DNA of 64,000 nucleotides from Epiperipatus broadwayi (GCA_028023455.1 JAQFVV010012405.1:4093149-4157148), one strand, 5' to 3'. Positions 49,414 through 61,046 are shown, numbered from the stretch's first letter. Notes: generated by a model not told the origin, from the letters alone. A program made the numbers and translations.

Positions 49414-49470
49414 TAATCACCAATATACGTATTTCATGCTAAACCAGCAATCATCAGTTGGTCCACATTA
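49414..49470 (-). ncRNA. Hammerhead-ribozyme-like motif with intact core
   Basis: Minus strand: TAATG, TGG bulge, ACCAA (49458-49462), CTGATGA (49451-49457), stem II TGCT/AGCA with loop GGTTT and a terminal U/U mismatch (49436-49450), GAA (49433-49435), stem III ATACGTAT (49425-49432; 2 bp with an ACGT loop), A17 (49424), TTGGT (49419-49423), GATTA. All conserved core positions are present, the cleavage step would be U-A, and stem I is bulged as in natural type I hammerheads. Best-preserved core of the family in this window. Confidence 0.65.
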
Positions 49471-49821
49471 TCATCTCTACACATATATGCTATAAGTGCT
49501 CAGATATATATTAAGATATTCAATCTTCATACTTTAATGGACAGGCTTCAATCTACTCCACACTCCAACTCTTCAACCGTCCATCCAATTGAAAATCTGA
49601 TGATGGAATGCTCAAAGGTCACCCTAGGAAATTATTTAGGTGTTTTTACATAGATAAGTTTTTATATATATATTACCTGTGTACATTTATAACAGGCTCA
49701 CTTTGTTTCAATTACCAATTAAATACATCTTTACTCTTTATATATTATTGTAGAGCATGTTTTAAATGCAAATTGAACTTTATAATTTAAATAAACTTTC
49801 TCTCTTCATAAGTTCTCTCAA

Positions 49822-49961
49822 AAAATTAAAATGATTTTTTTTTCATATGTCATAGCATCGGCCGGGATGTGAACCCACACCCATCTGCAACCAGCTACTT
49901 GCTTGCAAGGCAGGTGCGATAACCTCTCGGCTAACAATGCTTGACAAAATTAAAATGATTT
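49822..49961 (-). mobile_element. tRNA-derived SINE with 16-bp TSD
   Basis: AAAATTAAAATGATTT occurs at 49822-49837 and 49946-49961. The minus-strand body has GTTAGCCGAGAGGTTATCGC (box A region), an anticodon-like arm GCCTTGCAAGC (loop CTTGCAA), a long variable region, and GTGGGTTCACATCCC (box B), then a TGACATATG segment and an A tail. Related to 22988-23083. It lies within the 49311-50899 element and is therefore younger. Confidence 0.88.
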
Positions 49962-50899
49962 AAACTCTTCTTTCATTTGTAAAAAAAAATCACTTTTTCC
50001 AATAAAAAATAATTAATCTAAATAAAGTTATAATTTATTGAATTAATGCGATAACTAGAATTATTGTCTCTTTCTTGTACAATGGTAATGTTAAATATAT
50101 AAATGTTAAGACCTTTAACACAGAATAGGTAGACATGTTTATACATTTTAGCTTTTATTCATGCTAAGTATGTTTTCAATACCTTGAGTATCATATTTAT
50201 AACTCTTTTAAGTTTGTTATGGGTTGTTTTTATATGTACTTGCTAGCTATTTTTGCATTTAAATTAATTTAAATTTATTGTTTATTATTCAAATGTATGT
50301 AAAAATCGTCAAAGAAATGCTAATTTCTTTTCTATATATAGCGAATTTATCTTTGGCTATTATCCAAGCTTCCTTAATCTTTCTTTTTTTTATTCTCCCT
50401 TTCAGTGCAAATGATATCCACTTTGGAGAGATCAAATTTGTGGCTTGATTGTTGTTCAAGTTCTAAGAATATAAATGTGTAGTCACTATTTTTTGGCCCT
50501 ACTATAATAGTAATTATGTTGGATCAGCCTTGTAGATAAGTTTTCCCTTGCTTCTACATAGTAGGCATATGTGCAGTCAGGTTTGTTGCATGTAATTTTT
50601 AAAATATAAGTTTTTACCTACCCTCTTCATTAAATAAACTGTGGAATAACTTGAAAGATAAACTGCCTAAGGGCTCATAAAATAGTTTATAAAATTAAGA
50701 GGAACAATGTTCAAGCAAATGTGCCTATTATGGAGAAACAAGGGCAAATTGTTTCCTACACAATTACTTATATAATAGGGCCAAAGAAGTAGTGAATACT
50801 TATCTATATTCTTAGATCATGGACAACAATCAGTGATTTGAGATAGAGTGGTGAGTGGTGGGTCATGTAAAAGTCTGTGCTCATATACCCTAGATATTA

Positions 50900-51855
50900 A
50901 ATACAGGCTTTTAATAAAATCTTTTAGGAGGAAAAATAAATGTTTAAGAAATCAAACTAATTTTACTTTTATCTTGAATATTTAAAAGCTACCTTGATGA
51001 GACTAAAACTAAATCATGCATTGTAAATCTAGTACTTAAATATATATAAATGAGATTTATAAATTGTCCAATATATTGACTTATGGTAGATAAATTGTTT
51101 CGTTATACAGGCGAATGTAAAAATACAAAAGAACCATATAATTTACATTTCATTTATTTAAAGCATTAATGTCAATAATATTGCTTATTTATACATTCAT
51201 TTATAATTTAATACTTCAGATTGACTATCTATGTGGCTGATGATCTTAACTATGGCTTATATTAGGATTAATATTATAAGCATTCTGAAAAATCATGCTA
51301 GAACTTATTTTCTTATTAGGTCTTATTTTTAGAAAAACACAGTATTATCTGTACCAACAGATGTTAAAGTCTACAAGGAAAAAAAATTGGATTTTTAATG
51401 GGTTGCTAAAAAAATGCTACCTAATAAGAAATAAAAACCTTCCTTCTCTAGATCTAGGATTGGATCATAGATGGTAATAAAATGAGCACAAATCCCATTG
51501 TACAATGTGGATTTTAACGTCATTAGTTTTTTATTCAATAGAAGATACTGATTTAAACTTCACAGCAAATGCAACATCATGCATTCTTCTTTCACTCTTT
51601 GTTCTACTTGAATTCATTTTTGTTTTCTATTAATATTTCATTCTTTTGGGAAATATGTTTCATTAAGAACAGGTATATTGATTTTAAATCTTGATAGCTC
51701 CTTAGCCCTCAGAAAATAGTCTTGAAGAGTTTGTATCAAATAACATTTGCATATTCTATGTTCTTATATTTAGGAAAAAATAGACTTATAATACTTACTC
51801 TTAGTACTATCACTGACTCTTGTTTTGCCACTAATACAGACATTATTACTCCCAT
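50900..51855. other. AT-rich region without recognisable gene
   Basis: No known element recognised. The 60-codon frame at 51295-51477 may belong to the upstream part of the following LINE but carries no diagnostic motif. Confidence 0.4.
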
Positions 51856-51859
51856 CTTA

Positions 51860-52860
51860 TTAGTTTTTGGATTCTTTAAAATGAAGAATCATGACTAGTT
51901 TTATGACAGTGATATTATTAGTAGTATTTTAATTAAAAGAAAACATGTGACATTGTCTGATTGGCAGAATAATGCATTGAATGTGGAATTTTGTGATGAA
52001 TATAAAAACCAGGAGAAAGAAGTTCAATAATTTACAAAAGAAACATAAAATGATTGATAGATTAAAACTGCAATGAAGATATGGATATTCTCTCTCCAAT
52101 CATGGTCATTCTGGATTTTTTTGAAGCTTTAAAAGCAATGCATAGATCTGAGAAATGTTATCATAATCATCTTAAATTCAGCATTGTATTTTCTCATATG
52201 ATGATGGTGATGTTTTGAGAAGTAAGCAGGTGGAAGGAATATTTAATGATCTTTTAAATAATGATACAAGTCTACATGACAATTTTTAAAGAGATTGCCA
52301 TTTTTATCTAATTTAAATTAAGACAAAAATATTTAGCTCTTTCTAATCTTTAAAATGAAAAGGCTGTGAGTCCTGATGAAATCTGAATAAATGTTAGAAT
52401 ATGGTGGTGATGTATTAGTTTTAAAGATATTGGAATTTTTTTTAGACATGTATGGATTCATGAAGTTGTGACATCTGATCTTAGTCATTTAAATTTTTGA
52501 AAACAAAGGAAATAGACAAGATTGCAGTAATAATCATACAATATCATTATTATCCACTACAGTAAAGCTATTTTCAAGAATTTTGTTGAGTAAGTTGGAT
52601 CAAGATGTAAATAAATGGTTATTTGAGACTCAATGTGGATTTAGAAAATCAAGAATCACTAGAGACATGATTTTGTTGTCATCTTAATACAAAAAAAATT
52701 TCAAGAACAAAGAAGCAATTATATATTGTTTTTATTGATTTGGTCAAGGCATTTAATCTAGTTACTAGGACATGTCTATGGTATTTTTGAAATTAGTTGG
52801 TTATCCAATAAAATGTATTTGTGCTGCACAGCTTCACTAATGCATGCAAAAAAAAATTGC
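51860..52860 (+). pseudogene. LINE remnant (second family): pre-RT and reverse transcriptase
   Basis: Translation over frame breaks shows an upstream linker (KMKNHD.FYDSDIISSIL, KNQEKEVQ near 51880-52030), DVLRSKQVEGIFNDLL near 52210-52255 (the linker preceding RT), VSPDEI-like residues near 52375, NHTISLLSTTVKLFSRILL near 52530-52585, ETQCGFRKSRITRDMILLSS near 52628-52686, and a degraded motif A region near 52725-52760. The NYR-ISLLS and QCGFR signatures identify a non-LTR reverse transcriptase, a different family from the 38.9-kb element. Homology stops near 52860 before the YADD/FVDD box. Heavily mutated. Confidence 0.8.
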
Positions 52861-52940
52861 ATATTTAAAATTATATAATAAGGATGTGAGAACAAAAGAA
52901 AAACATGTTTATTTCATTTTACATTTTTTTAAAACTTATA

Positions 52941-53500
52941 TTATGATATCATCAAATTAAAAATCCTTCACCTTTTTCTTTTCAAAAACTTTATTTTCTT
53001 ATAATACTGAACATATATATATAATACAAAACTCCAACGTTTCAACTGTTTTTATCTCCATACAGTCATTGTCAAGGATCTGCAACAACAATGAAATACA
53101 TATTTATAAATAAATTTCAATTACAAAAATACCATCATCTTACATTAACGTAAACGTAACAAACACATTAAACATACATAATTACATTTTACTTACATAT
53201 CTCTCCCTCTGCTATTTTTTTTTTAAAAAAGAAAGTATAATAAAAAATAGCAGAGGGAGAGATATGTAAGTAAAATGTAATTATGTATGTTTAATGTGTT
53301 TGTTACTGTTTATGTTAATGTAAGATGATGGTATTCATGTAATTGAAGTTTATTTATAAATATGTATTTCATTGTTGTTGCAGATTCTTGACAATGACTG
53401 TTATGGAGATTGTTGTTGCAGATTCTTGACAATGACTGTTATAAGAAAATAAAGTTTTTAAAAAGAAAAAAGGTGAAGGATTTTTAATTTGATGATATTA
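52941..53500. mobile_element. ~560-bp fold-back element
   Basis: Arms of about 250 bp: ATATCATCAAATTAAAAATC, AAAAACTTTATTTTCTTATA, CATTGTCAAGGATCTGCAAC and ATCTCTCCCTCTGCTATTTT at the left all have mirror counterparts at the right, meeting around 53213-53245. The left arm has about 55 bp (ACTGAACATATATATAT..ATCTCC) not in the right arm. The right arm instead duplicates a GATTGTTGTTGCAGATTCTT..GACTGTTAT unit (about 53353 and 53409). The left arm on minus holds GTTGAAACGTTGG, a motif common near PLE/retrozyme hammerheads, but no CUGANGA. Confidence 0.75.
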
Positions 53501-54039
53501 TTGTAAAACATATATATTTTAAAAGAAAAAGTGATGGTATATTTGCTGTACTATTATATATAACTTATATTATGTTAAATTGAGTTATGAATACAGCTTA
53601 TTATTTATATGATTTCATTAAATGTTAGTTATTATAATTATGTTTGTGATTATTTATCAATTGTGTAATTCACCATATTACATCATACTATACAAACATA
53701 TAATTGGTATACAAGCAGGATATAATCATACCCCTGAACTAGATAGGACTCATGTATTTCTTGAGTTTGAATTCTATAGAACAATGAGAGCAGATTAGAG
53801 AATACATGAAATAAGCAAATAAAATGAATTTCCTACTATTTTAATATAATAATTTCTTAATTCTAGTATTTGATGATTAAATTATTTTTTTTTGTCCATA
53901 CACATGTTCAATCTGTCATAATTGCTCCATAACACTTATTAATCTAAACTAACAAATTATCAAATGAGGGTAAAATGGCATTTATGTCATTCCATTACAG
54001 ACTCTATTATATAACATCAATGTACACATTGCTGTAACA

Positions 54040-54840
54040 TTTTTTCTCCTCACTACAGCTACTATAATCCTGTGCTGACCTATCTGATATCCTAGACTAA
54101 TTTCAAGTTTATAGCTTTAATCAGTGTACATGGGCAATAAGATCTAATGTACCTTCCATCTAGAAACCATTACTTGTCTGCCTATTTCACTATCAAACTA
54201 TCAATCTAAATTTAAAAAAACTCAGTATTTCCACTCTAAGCCAATTTACTTGTGTAGTCATATAGATCTGAAACGAGTTCAATATTTAAATATTCACAGG
54301 TTTAACATTTAAATGCATATCTGTCCTGTGGACAGAATTGGTATAAATCAATAAAATAATATATGACTCCAGAATTATATATTGCTATTTCAGCAGTATA
54401 TATTTTTTAATTTAAAGCAATATGAAATATAGATTTATTAGTATCATCTAGCATTTGCTAGTTATTCAAGTTTGTAGTACATGTCATAGTTGTTTTTAAA
54501 GAAATAAGGAAGGATGTAGAAGCAGCAGTATATAGATAGAGTCATGTGATATTGATATCAATCCTGGACACAGAATAAAAGTGTCTATAGTTATTGAAAA
54601 ATAAGGATACCATAATTTATAGATGCTTAGATTGGAAACATTTATATGTTTTTCAATTTAACTATAGTTTGATAGTAAAACAAAGAGATAAATGATAATT
54701 GCTAGAAGGAAAGAGCATTAGATCCTAAAAGTCCAGATGCATTGTTTCAAGATCCAAAGATTGTTACTGATAAAAACTTTAAGCTTAAAACTACTCTGTT
54801 GACATTGGATAGTACAGCTCAGTATAGGGACTATTATCTA
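54040..54840. mobile_element. Diverged inverted-repeat element
   Basis: Segments at 54040-54260 (AGATCTAATG, TTTCACTATCAAACTAT, TCTAAGCCAA) are mirrored at 54600-54830 (ATAGTTTGATAGTAAAAC, CATTAGATCCTAAAAG, TTGGATAGTACAGCTCAG). On the minus strand near 54085-54125 the left arm has CTGATTA, AAGC..CTT and GAAATTAGTC, a decayed form of the hammerhead-like block at 31959-32010. The loop of about 340 bp is unidentified. Confidence 0.5.
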
Positions 54841-55183
54841 ATATATAATAGTTACTAAAGGTTACAATAGATGGTATAGTTGAGATGAAAGAAAATATTT
54901 GTTATTCATATTTAACTTTTGCAACTGAAGATCTTTTCATTATTGATCACCTATAGAGCCGATAGCTTAAGCATAGGACCTGATTTTAACTTACAAACAC
55001 ACATATATTTACACTAATTAAATTATTATTTCTACTAATGATTCTTTTAAATTATGATTTTTTCCAAGCTTTTTGATGACCAATCTTTAAAATGCAATAT
55101 ATTGTTAATTATCATTAAATAATTTTAAAAAAATTGTTTTCACTGAAATACACAGGCTTATTATATACCTGTGTCTATATATG

Positions 55184-55344
55184 TAATATATAGGGTATAT
55201 GAGCACAGACTTTCACACGACTCACCACTCTCTACACTTATCTCATAACACTGTGTATCTCATAACACTGTGCATCAGTGTTATGAGATAGTGTGGAGAG
55301 TAGTGAGTCGTGTGAAAGTCTGTGCTCATATACCCTATATATTA
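55184..55344. mobile_element. Terminal hairpin of the hammerhead fold-back family
   Basis: Near-perfect 161-bp palindrome: TAATATATAGGGTATATGAG through CACAGACTTTCACACGACTC at the left, mirrored at the right to CTCATATACCCTATATATTA. The centre has a duplicated ATCTCATAACACTGTG unit. It equals the two outer ends of the 49.3-kb element joined without the ribozyme segment, as an internal-deletion derivative. Confidence 0.85.
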
Positions 55345-55457
55345 AAAATTGTTTTTATTATTTATATATCACTTTTAATATTTCTCGTTGTCTTTTACTT
55401 ATGAATATTGTAAATGTCAATAGTATATATTCTTTTCATACAATTTTGTAATTCTAT

Positions 55458-57666
55458 CAAACTTGTACTGTTCAAGTGAAAATAAAAAGGTAAAATAAAC
55501 TAATAAGAAAATCTTAAAAGCACTAAGCCAGCTTTTGGCAAATTACTGCCAGAATCATAGTGCTGAATAGAACTGCACATTAAAACTATACATATATAGT
55601 GGTGAAGACAAATATGCAAATCAGACCCAATATGTAAATTAGATATTTATTTTTTTGATAATGGGACACAGAAATTTTTCTATTAATGGAATAAAGATTC
55701 CTTGCAATAACATATCACTCTTTGTATTTTCTTTTCCTATCATCCCTCTCAGCACATATTGTTATTAGATTGGAGAGAAAAAAGGTATGTCCTGTAGCCA
55801 GCTCATGATAATAAAAAATCGATTTATATTCACAATTTAATTTTACTTATACATGCTCTGAATGACTTGTATTGATCTATTAGCATAAGATTCACTGTAA
55901 TATACAGAATTACAAGATAGGACAGGGAAGAAATTTTATATCTGACTTGAGAAGTGTGTTTAAAAGGTATTGGTTTTTAGTGTTGTTTAAAAGGTTGTTA
56001 AATGAGGGGGCAATCTAAAGCTAAGTCTGAAAGTATCTGAGCAGATCTTACAAAGGTTCATTGCAATATAAGGGATGCAAACAGGCTTATCCATGGTTTA
56101 GACCAATTATTATTGTCAGCATTATTGTTAATATTATTATACAATTTTTCAACTATTTTAATTAATCTGTTATGGTTATATCCAATATTCATTAAACCAT
56201 TTAAATAAGATACTATATTGATTTCTCTATCAGCCTCGTACTTGCATAACTTTTTTTTTATGTGTCAAAGCATTGGCCGGGAAGCGAACCTGCGAACCTG
56301 GGACAACTGCTTATAAGGCAGCTGTGATGACCACTCAACCACCAACACTTGATTACTTTTTGTTTTTATGTAAGAAACCTTTCAGGCCTGCAAGTTTGTG
56401 TTCAAATGAAAATTTAAACTTTGAATGATGGCCCATCTTACTTGCAATGGTGTCACGTTTACTTTAAAATCCAACTCACACTTATTTCTTTGGATATATA
56501 TGTATCCAGAACATTTTTCTCCTGATTCTTATCTTTGTTTTCAATGGTCCATTCCAGAAGTAATGCTTTATCAAATGGATGTTATTAATCTGATCCTCCG
56601 AAGTACATATGAATATATCATCTACATATTTCACATAGATGTCATGAGTTGCAGGGAAAAAATATTTTGGTAAGATGTTATTTTTGAATTTTGAAAGAAT
56701 AATGCTGCTAATGTAGCTATTGCCATTGGAAAAGTTTACAAATGGATGAGTGGGTGGCTCATGGGACTACCGCTAAGTGACATGGTTAGTAGCATTGTTC
56801 TCTGAAAATTCAAGAACAACATTTTCCTCTGAAACCTCCTTTTAAAACTTGATAAATCATCACCTCTGGAATAGACCATTGAAAATAAAAATAAGAATTA
56901 GGGGATACATTTTTTGGCTATATGTATATATATTGAGTATTATATTAAGGATTTAGTGGATATTGGATATACCCATAATAAACTAATAAAAACAGTTGAA
57001 AATTTTTATAATAATATTAACAAAGTTTTTGGATAATAATAACCCATCTAAACCATGGATAAACCTGCCTTACATCCCTCATATTGTAATGAACCTTTGA
57101 AAAATTTGAACTGACACTTTCAGTGTTAGTTGCATATTTCTTCCCTCATTCCACATTCTTTTAAACAACACAAAGGAAAGAATATCTTTTGAACATGCTC
57201 TCCAGGTCATATATAAAATTTCATCCTTGCCCCATCCTGTAGCTCTGCTATTAAGGAGAATCTCAGACTAATAGACCAATGAGCATCACCCAGCACATGT
57301 ATTCATATAATAATGCAAAATTAAATTGTGAATACAAGTCGATCTTTTGGGATCATGAGCTGGCTACAGGACACACCTTCTCTCTCTGCAATGTAATAAC
57401 AATATGTGCTGAGAGGAATTATAGAAACGAAAATATAAAGAGGCTTGGGTTATTGCAAGGGATTATCATTTTTCCTGTATCCCATTACCAAAAAAATGGA
57501 ACATCTAATTTACATACTAGACCTGATTTACATATTCTTCTTTACAGTTCTATTCAACATTACACTTCTGGCAATAATCTACCAAAAGCTAGCTTAGTGC
57601 TTTTAATACTTACTTACATATTAGTTTATTTTACCTTTTCATAATCACTTGAACAGTACAAGTTTG
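55458..57666. pseudogene. Head-to-head inverted pair of Penelope-like remnants
   Basis: Arms 55458-56740 (minus-sense) and 56740-57666 (plus-sense) are inverted copies of one PLE 3' half. The minus copy encodes SSIILSKFKNNILPKYFF and YVKYVDDIFICTSED (about 56585-56720, catalytic YVDD). The plus copy encodes GWLMGLPLSDMVSSIVL (56745-56800) and FKNNIFL, then lacks the YVDD segment. Both continue through KPWI.LPYI-like residues (57040-57085) to DHELATGHTF near 57340-57375, resembling the H..TGH element after the GIY-YIG core. A GIY-YIG motif itself is not clear. Ends are CAAACTTGTACTGTTCAAGTG and its complement. A SINE interrupts the left arm. Confidence 0.72.
56251..56353 (-). mobile_element. 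tRNA-derived SINE
   Basis: Minus strand: GGTGGTTGAGTGGTCATCAC (box A region), CTGCCTTATAAGCAG arm (loop TTATA), CAGGTTCGCAGGTTCGCTTCCC (box B with a small duplication), then TGCTTTGACACAT and A tail (plus-strand T run 56251-56259). Same family as 22988-23083 and 49838-49945. The duplication is uncertain (ATAACTTTTT/ATTACTTTTT). The opposite arm of the inverted PLE lacks it, so it inserted later. Confidence 0.75.
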
Positions 57667-59636
57667 GGAAAATTATGAATAACGTCTAATTCTTTTCCTT
57701 TTGTTTAAAACATAATTTTTAATTTTTTTTTGTGACATTTCCATTTTTTAGCTGGATATTTTCTAGTTTATATTTATTCAAATCTTGAATTTTTAAGCAA
57801 CGAATTCTTGAAGTTTTGTTTTAAAAAAAAAATGCTGCCCTCCTATTGGATATTTGCGACAGTCATTTCAGACATTTATCTGATTCCAGTATTTATACGA
57901 CATATATAAAATGTCTTGTGATAATAGAATAATGTTTACATCTATAATAATTAAATAAAGATTTGAAAATTAATTCTTTTAATATTATTTTGATTAAGTA
58001 AAGATTACGAAGTTTTTCTTCAATAGATATTTGGTACTTTCAGTTACAAAATGCCTTGATTTTAAATAAAAACAAATTAACGAATTGAAATATTGTGCTT
58101 CCTAACTTGATCAATTACTGCTTTGAAATTATAATGTACTTTATTAAGTAGAGTATTGCAGTAGAGTAATATTTTATTCTTGATTTCTGAAAAAAATAAG
58201 AACTCTACTCTAGAAATAAATGTAAGGGAGATTTATTATATCAAACTATTTTGCACAGGATTAGTATATATCAATGTTTTAATACAGTAGTTTATCTCAG
58301 CTATGGCCTTATTGATAGAGATAATGTTCGGGAATAAATGTAATGACTTAAATACAATAGTTCATCTAAGTTCTGATGAAACTTTCCACATCACTTAAAG
58401 AATAACTCACAACACTAAACATAAATGTAAAAGATATTTATTATATCAAAATTATTTACACAGAATTTCATATGCACAGTATGTATCAATATTTAAATAC
58501 AATAGTTCATCTCAGTTATGCCTAGTGTTTTATGTAAGTCTTGACCTTAGTGATACAATTAATGTTTGAGAAAACATATGATGACTTACCTTTAGGACTC
58601 TAACACAAACAACCTACTTGTAGCATGTGCAGCTTTCTCAGAGCTTGAGGAGTGGTGTTCTATAATATAGTGAACCCTATATATACATGCTATTTAATGT
58701 CTGACAGTTGTCTAAATATCTTATAGTTGTGGTTCTCTTTAGATCTTAATATACAGTGAAATCCTGACTTTACTGATAACAATCACATTCACTGCCTCAG
58801 CTTTCCAATTGGGCTATTTATTGCATTGGTTCATCATTTCCTTTTATCATTATCTCTCTGATCAGTTTGATTGTAAGTTGAATCCAAAATGAGTTGTTTA
58901 AAGTTATAATTTTGTATCACATGTAATTATACAATGCATTTAAATGTCAAATTAGAAATAAGTTAAAGGGTTGTATACAGAGTATCAAACTGTAACATTT
59001 CTTAAACTTTTATTTGATATGTAACACCCATCGCTAGACTTTAATTACAAAATTGTATCCTAAAGTTTTTTTTTTACTCTTGATTTTTTTATATTTTTTT
59101 TAAAGTAAAACAATCATAAATATATGTATCTTGGCAAGATTTGTATAAAGTTTAATTATGATTCCCCCCTAAAAATATATATCCCAAAAAAGTAACTCTG
59201 GGATACCAGATTTTTAAATATATATACTATTTAGATTGGATGCATAATGTAAAAACAGAAAAAAGTTTTGAAATAAATATTAACATGAAAGTGATTTTGG
59301 GATCAAGCTGATGGTGAAGAATATGTGACAGTTGGAAATGAAATTGTGAGAACATTAACAGTACGGCAACACTTGAGTAATGTTAAAAAGAACAAAGAGG
59401 GATATTTTCCCAGCTTTTTACATAAAATGAATCTAATATTGCTCTGGGTTTTTTTTTTTTACAAAAAAAAAGTGAACACAGAGATGAAGATAAATTATCT
59501 GAAAAGTGTTTTTAAATGTAAATCCAATATCAGGCATCAAGAAGTTCCACTGTTTTCTTTCTGTTTCAGATAAAGTATTATTGATAAAGTTATTTTCAAA
59601 AAGTGATGAATCATACAAGTATTAAAACAGACAGAA
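57667..59636. other. AT-rich region with one tandem duplication
   Basis: A diverged ~220-bp tandem repetition: AAATGTAAGGGAGATTTATT at 58219 and AAATGTAAAAGATATTTATT at 58427, both followed by ATATCAA.., TATCAATNTTTAAATACA and AGTTCATCTCAGTTATG-like text. GTGAACCCTATATATACATG near 58670 is TATA-box-like. It could be LTR debris, but no TG..CA ends or pol domain were found. Minus/plus frames at 59325-59618 overlap a T/A-run palindrome and look spurious. Confidence 0.4.
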
Positions 59637-59945
59637 CTCTCCATACAGTAGTGCCACTCAGTGCTAGCCAGAGTAATCAATGGATGCCAGAAGGCTTGCA
59701 CATAAAATCCTTATCTAGTACCTACTCATCCAATATTCCCAGACTAGTTTCTTGATTATGGCCTTCATCAGTGAGGAGCCTTGGACCTGAGAGCACTGCA
59801 CCTAGATCTTAGGATCTAATGCAATCCTTCAGCAACCATATGTCTACTTAACTACAAAACTATGAAAATCAAATTGAAAACACAATATTTTCAATCTAAG
59901 CTCATTAGCTTATATAGTCATGAGCAAGCATAAGAAATGGTGATC
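59637..59945. mobile_element. Composite of two repeat pieces with hammerhead-like block
   Basis: 59637-59725 matches the interior of the 24594-24733 hairpin. From 59735 the minus strand reads CTCA, CTGATGA, AGGCCATAATCAA, GAAAC, TAGTCTGGGAATATTGG, TGAG, matching the block at 31959-32010 but with stem II lost. Downstream AATCTAAGCTCATTAGC is shared with 54225-54250. Confidence 0.5.
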
Positions 59946-61046
59946 ATGTGATCATACAAGTTTTCTTAATCAATAGGAGATTTGAAATAAATTCTTAAAA
60001 TAACTGAAGTAAAAAATTGTAGTTATATGTTCAGAGACAAAAAAACAGATAATCCGAAATAGCAGACTGTGTATGTAATAAAGTTGAATTGCAAATAAAT
60101 AAGTTTATGGAGCAGGGAGGAAAAACAAAAAGAAAATTTAAGATAACTATTTACATGATAATGGCAAACAGACTCATACGGCATGTTCATTAATATATTG
60201 CTTTTAAATAAAATATATAATATTTTACAAAAAAATAATTTTAATTTGAGAAATAATGTAATAAAAATCCAAAAATATTTTTTCTCTCAGAACCATAATT
60301 TGGATTGATATTTTTAACTTGAAATAAAGTCATGGGCATCAATAAATAAATTAATTTCATATTAATTTATGAACACCCACCATGTGCATTTAGAGTTAAA
60401 TTTATTAACCCTTTCACATTTAATTGCTTTAATGTCTAAACAAGCTTTTTTTTTATTATGATAAATGCTACTACAAGAGAAGTCATTCAAATCATCTTCA
60501 TCTTATATATATATATAGTTGTGTGAAATACATAATAGGGACAATGGCTTTACATTTACACAGAGGCAGGAACAGTGGTGATCATGTGATGTTTACTGAC
60601 TTTACATTTGCTGGTTCTGTGTCATAACACTATTGTAAAAAGAAAATTAATGAAATATTTATTGAATCAATTCCAATTTTTAAACCTGAAAAAATTGGTA
60701 AAAAGTCATAACAAATCTATGAAATACTTGTGCAAAGTTGCCAATTTCATTTATATTTATTAAATTATCATGACTGTAACAATCACTGCTCCTGGTTTAA
60801 CGTTACTTCAAGTTTCTTAATTTGTATTTTTAAAAGTGAAATACATTTTTAAAAAATCTAAGTGGAAATATAAGTATACTTTATTTTTAATAATTATAAT
60901 GAAATTATTTTGTAAAAATACTTGCAAATAATTAAATACCATATAAAATTATACACTTCTTTTATTATTCAAAAGACTAGAATTGGAGGTTCTTAATAAC
61001 CATATTTAAAAAAATCAACCAATTGTCAATGTTTAGCTTTGTTATG
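59946..61046. other. AT-rich region without recognisable gene
   Basis: The 60770-61030 part resembles 28140-28400 in order (both end just before a CAACCAAT..TGCAATG / CAACCAATTGTCAATG segment). No gene recognised. Confidence 0.45.

Larger units (their letters stand above)
49311..50899. mobile_element. ~1.59-kb hammerhead fold-back/TIR element
   Basis: Terminal inverted repeats of about 55 bp, from TAATATATAGGGTATATGAG..CACAGACTTTC at the left to the complementary GAAAGTCTGTG-like end ..CTCATATACCCTAGATATTA at the right (50842-50899). The left arm continues into the family's hammerhead segment. Inside are a SINE (49822-49961) and a second inverted pair (about 50431-50845) with arms near 130-150 bp (CAAGTTCTAAGAATATA and its mirror TATATTCTTAGATCATG; GCCCTACTAT and ATAATAGGGC). 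No transposase frame, so non-autonomous. Confidence 0.75.

Noticed and set aside
49600-49625. CTGATGATGGAATGCTC as a second ribozyme core in the 49-kb element
   Set aside because: No GAA or stem II; it is a conserved internal segment shared in inverted orientation with 62.75 kb.
49853-49938. Functional tRNA gene with a TGC anticodon
   Set aside because: Arms do not close into a proper cloverleaf, there is an oversized variable region, and the A tail plus 16-bp duplications identify a SINE.
53030-53075. Minus-strand GACTGTATGGAG..GTTGAAACGTTGG as a hammerhead
   Set aside because: It lacks CUGANGA; the visible stem (ACTGT/ACAGT) is not in the required position. Kept only as a retroelement-type motif.
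57279-57644. 121-codon frame as a host gene
   Set aside because: It lies in one arm of the inverted PLE pair; the mirrored arm is broken, and the H..TGH segment fits a PLE C-terminus.
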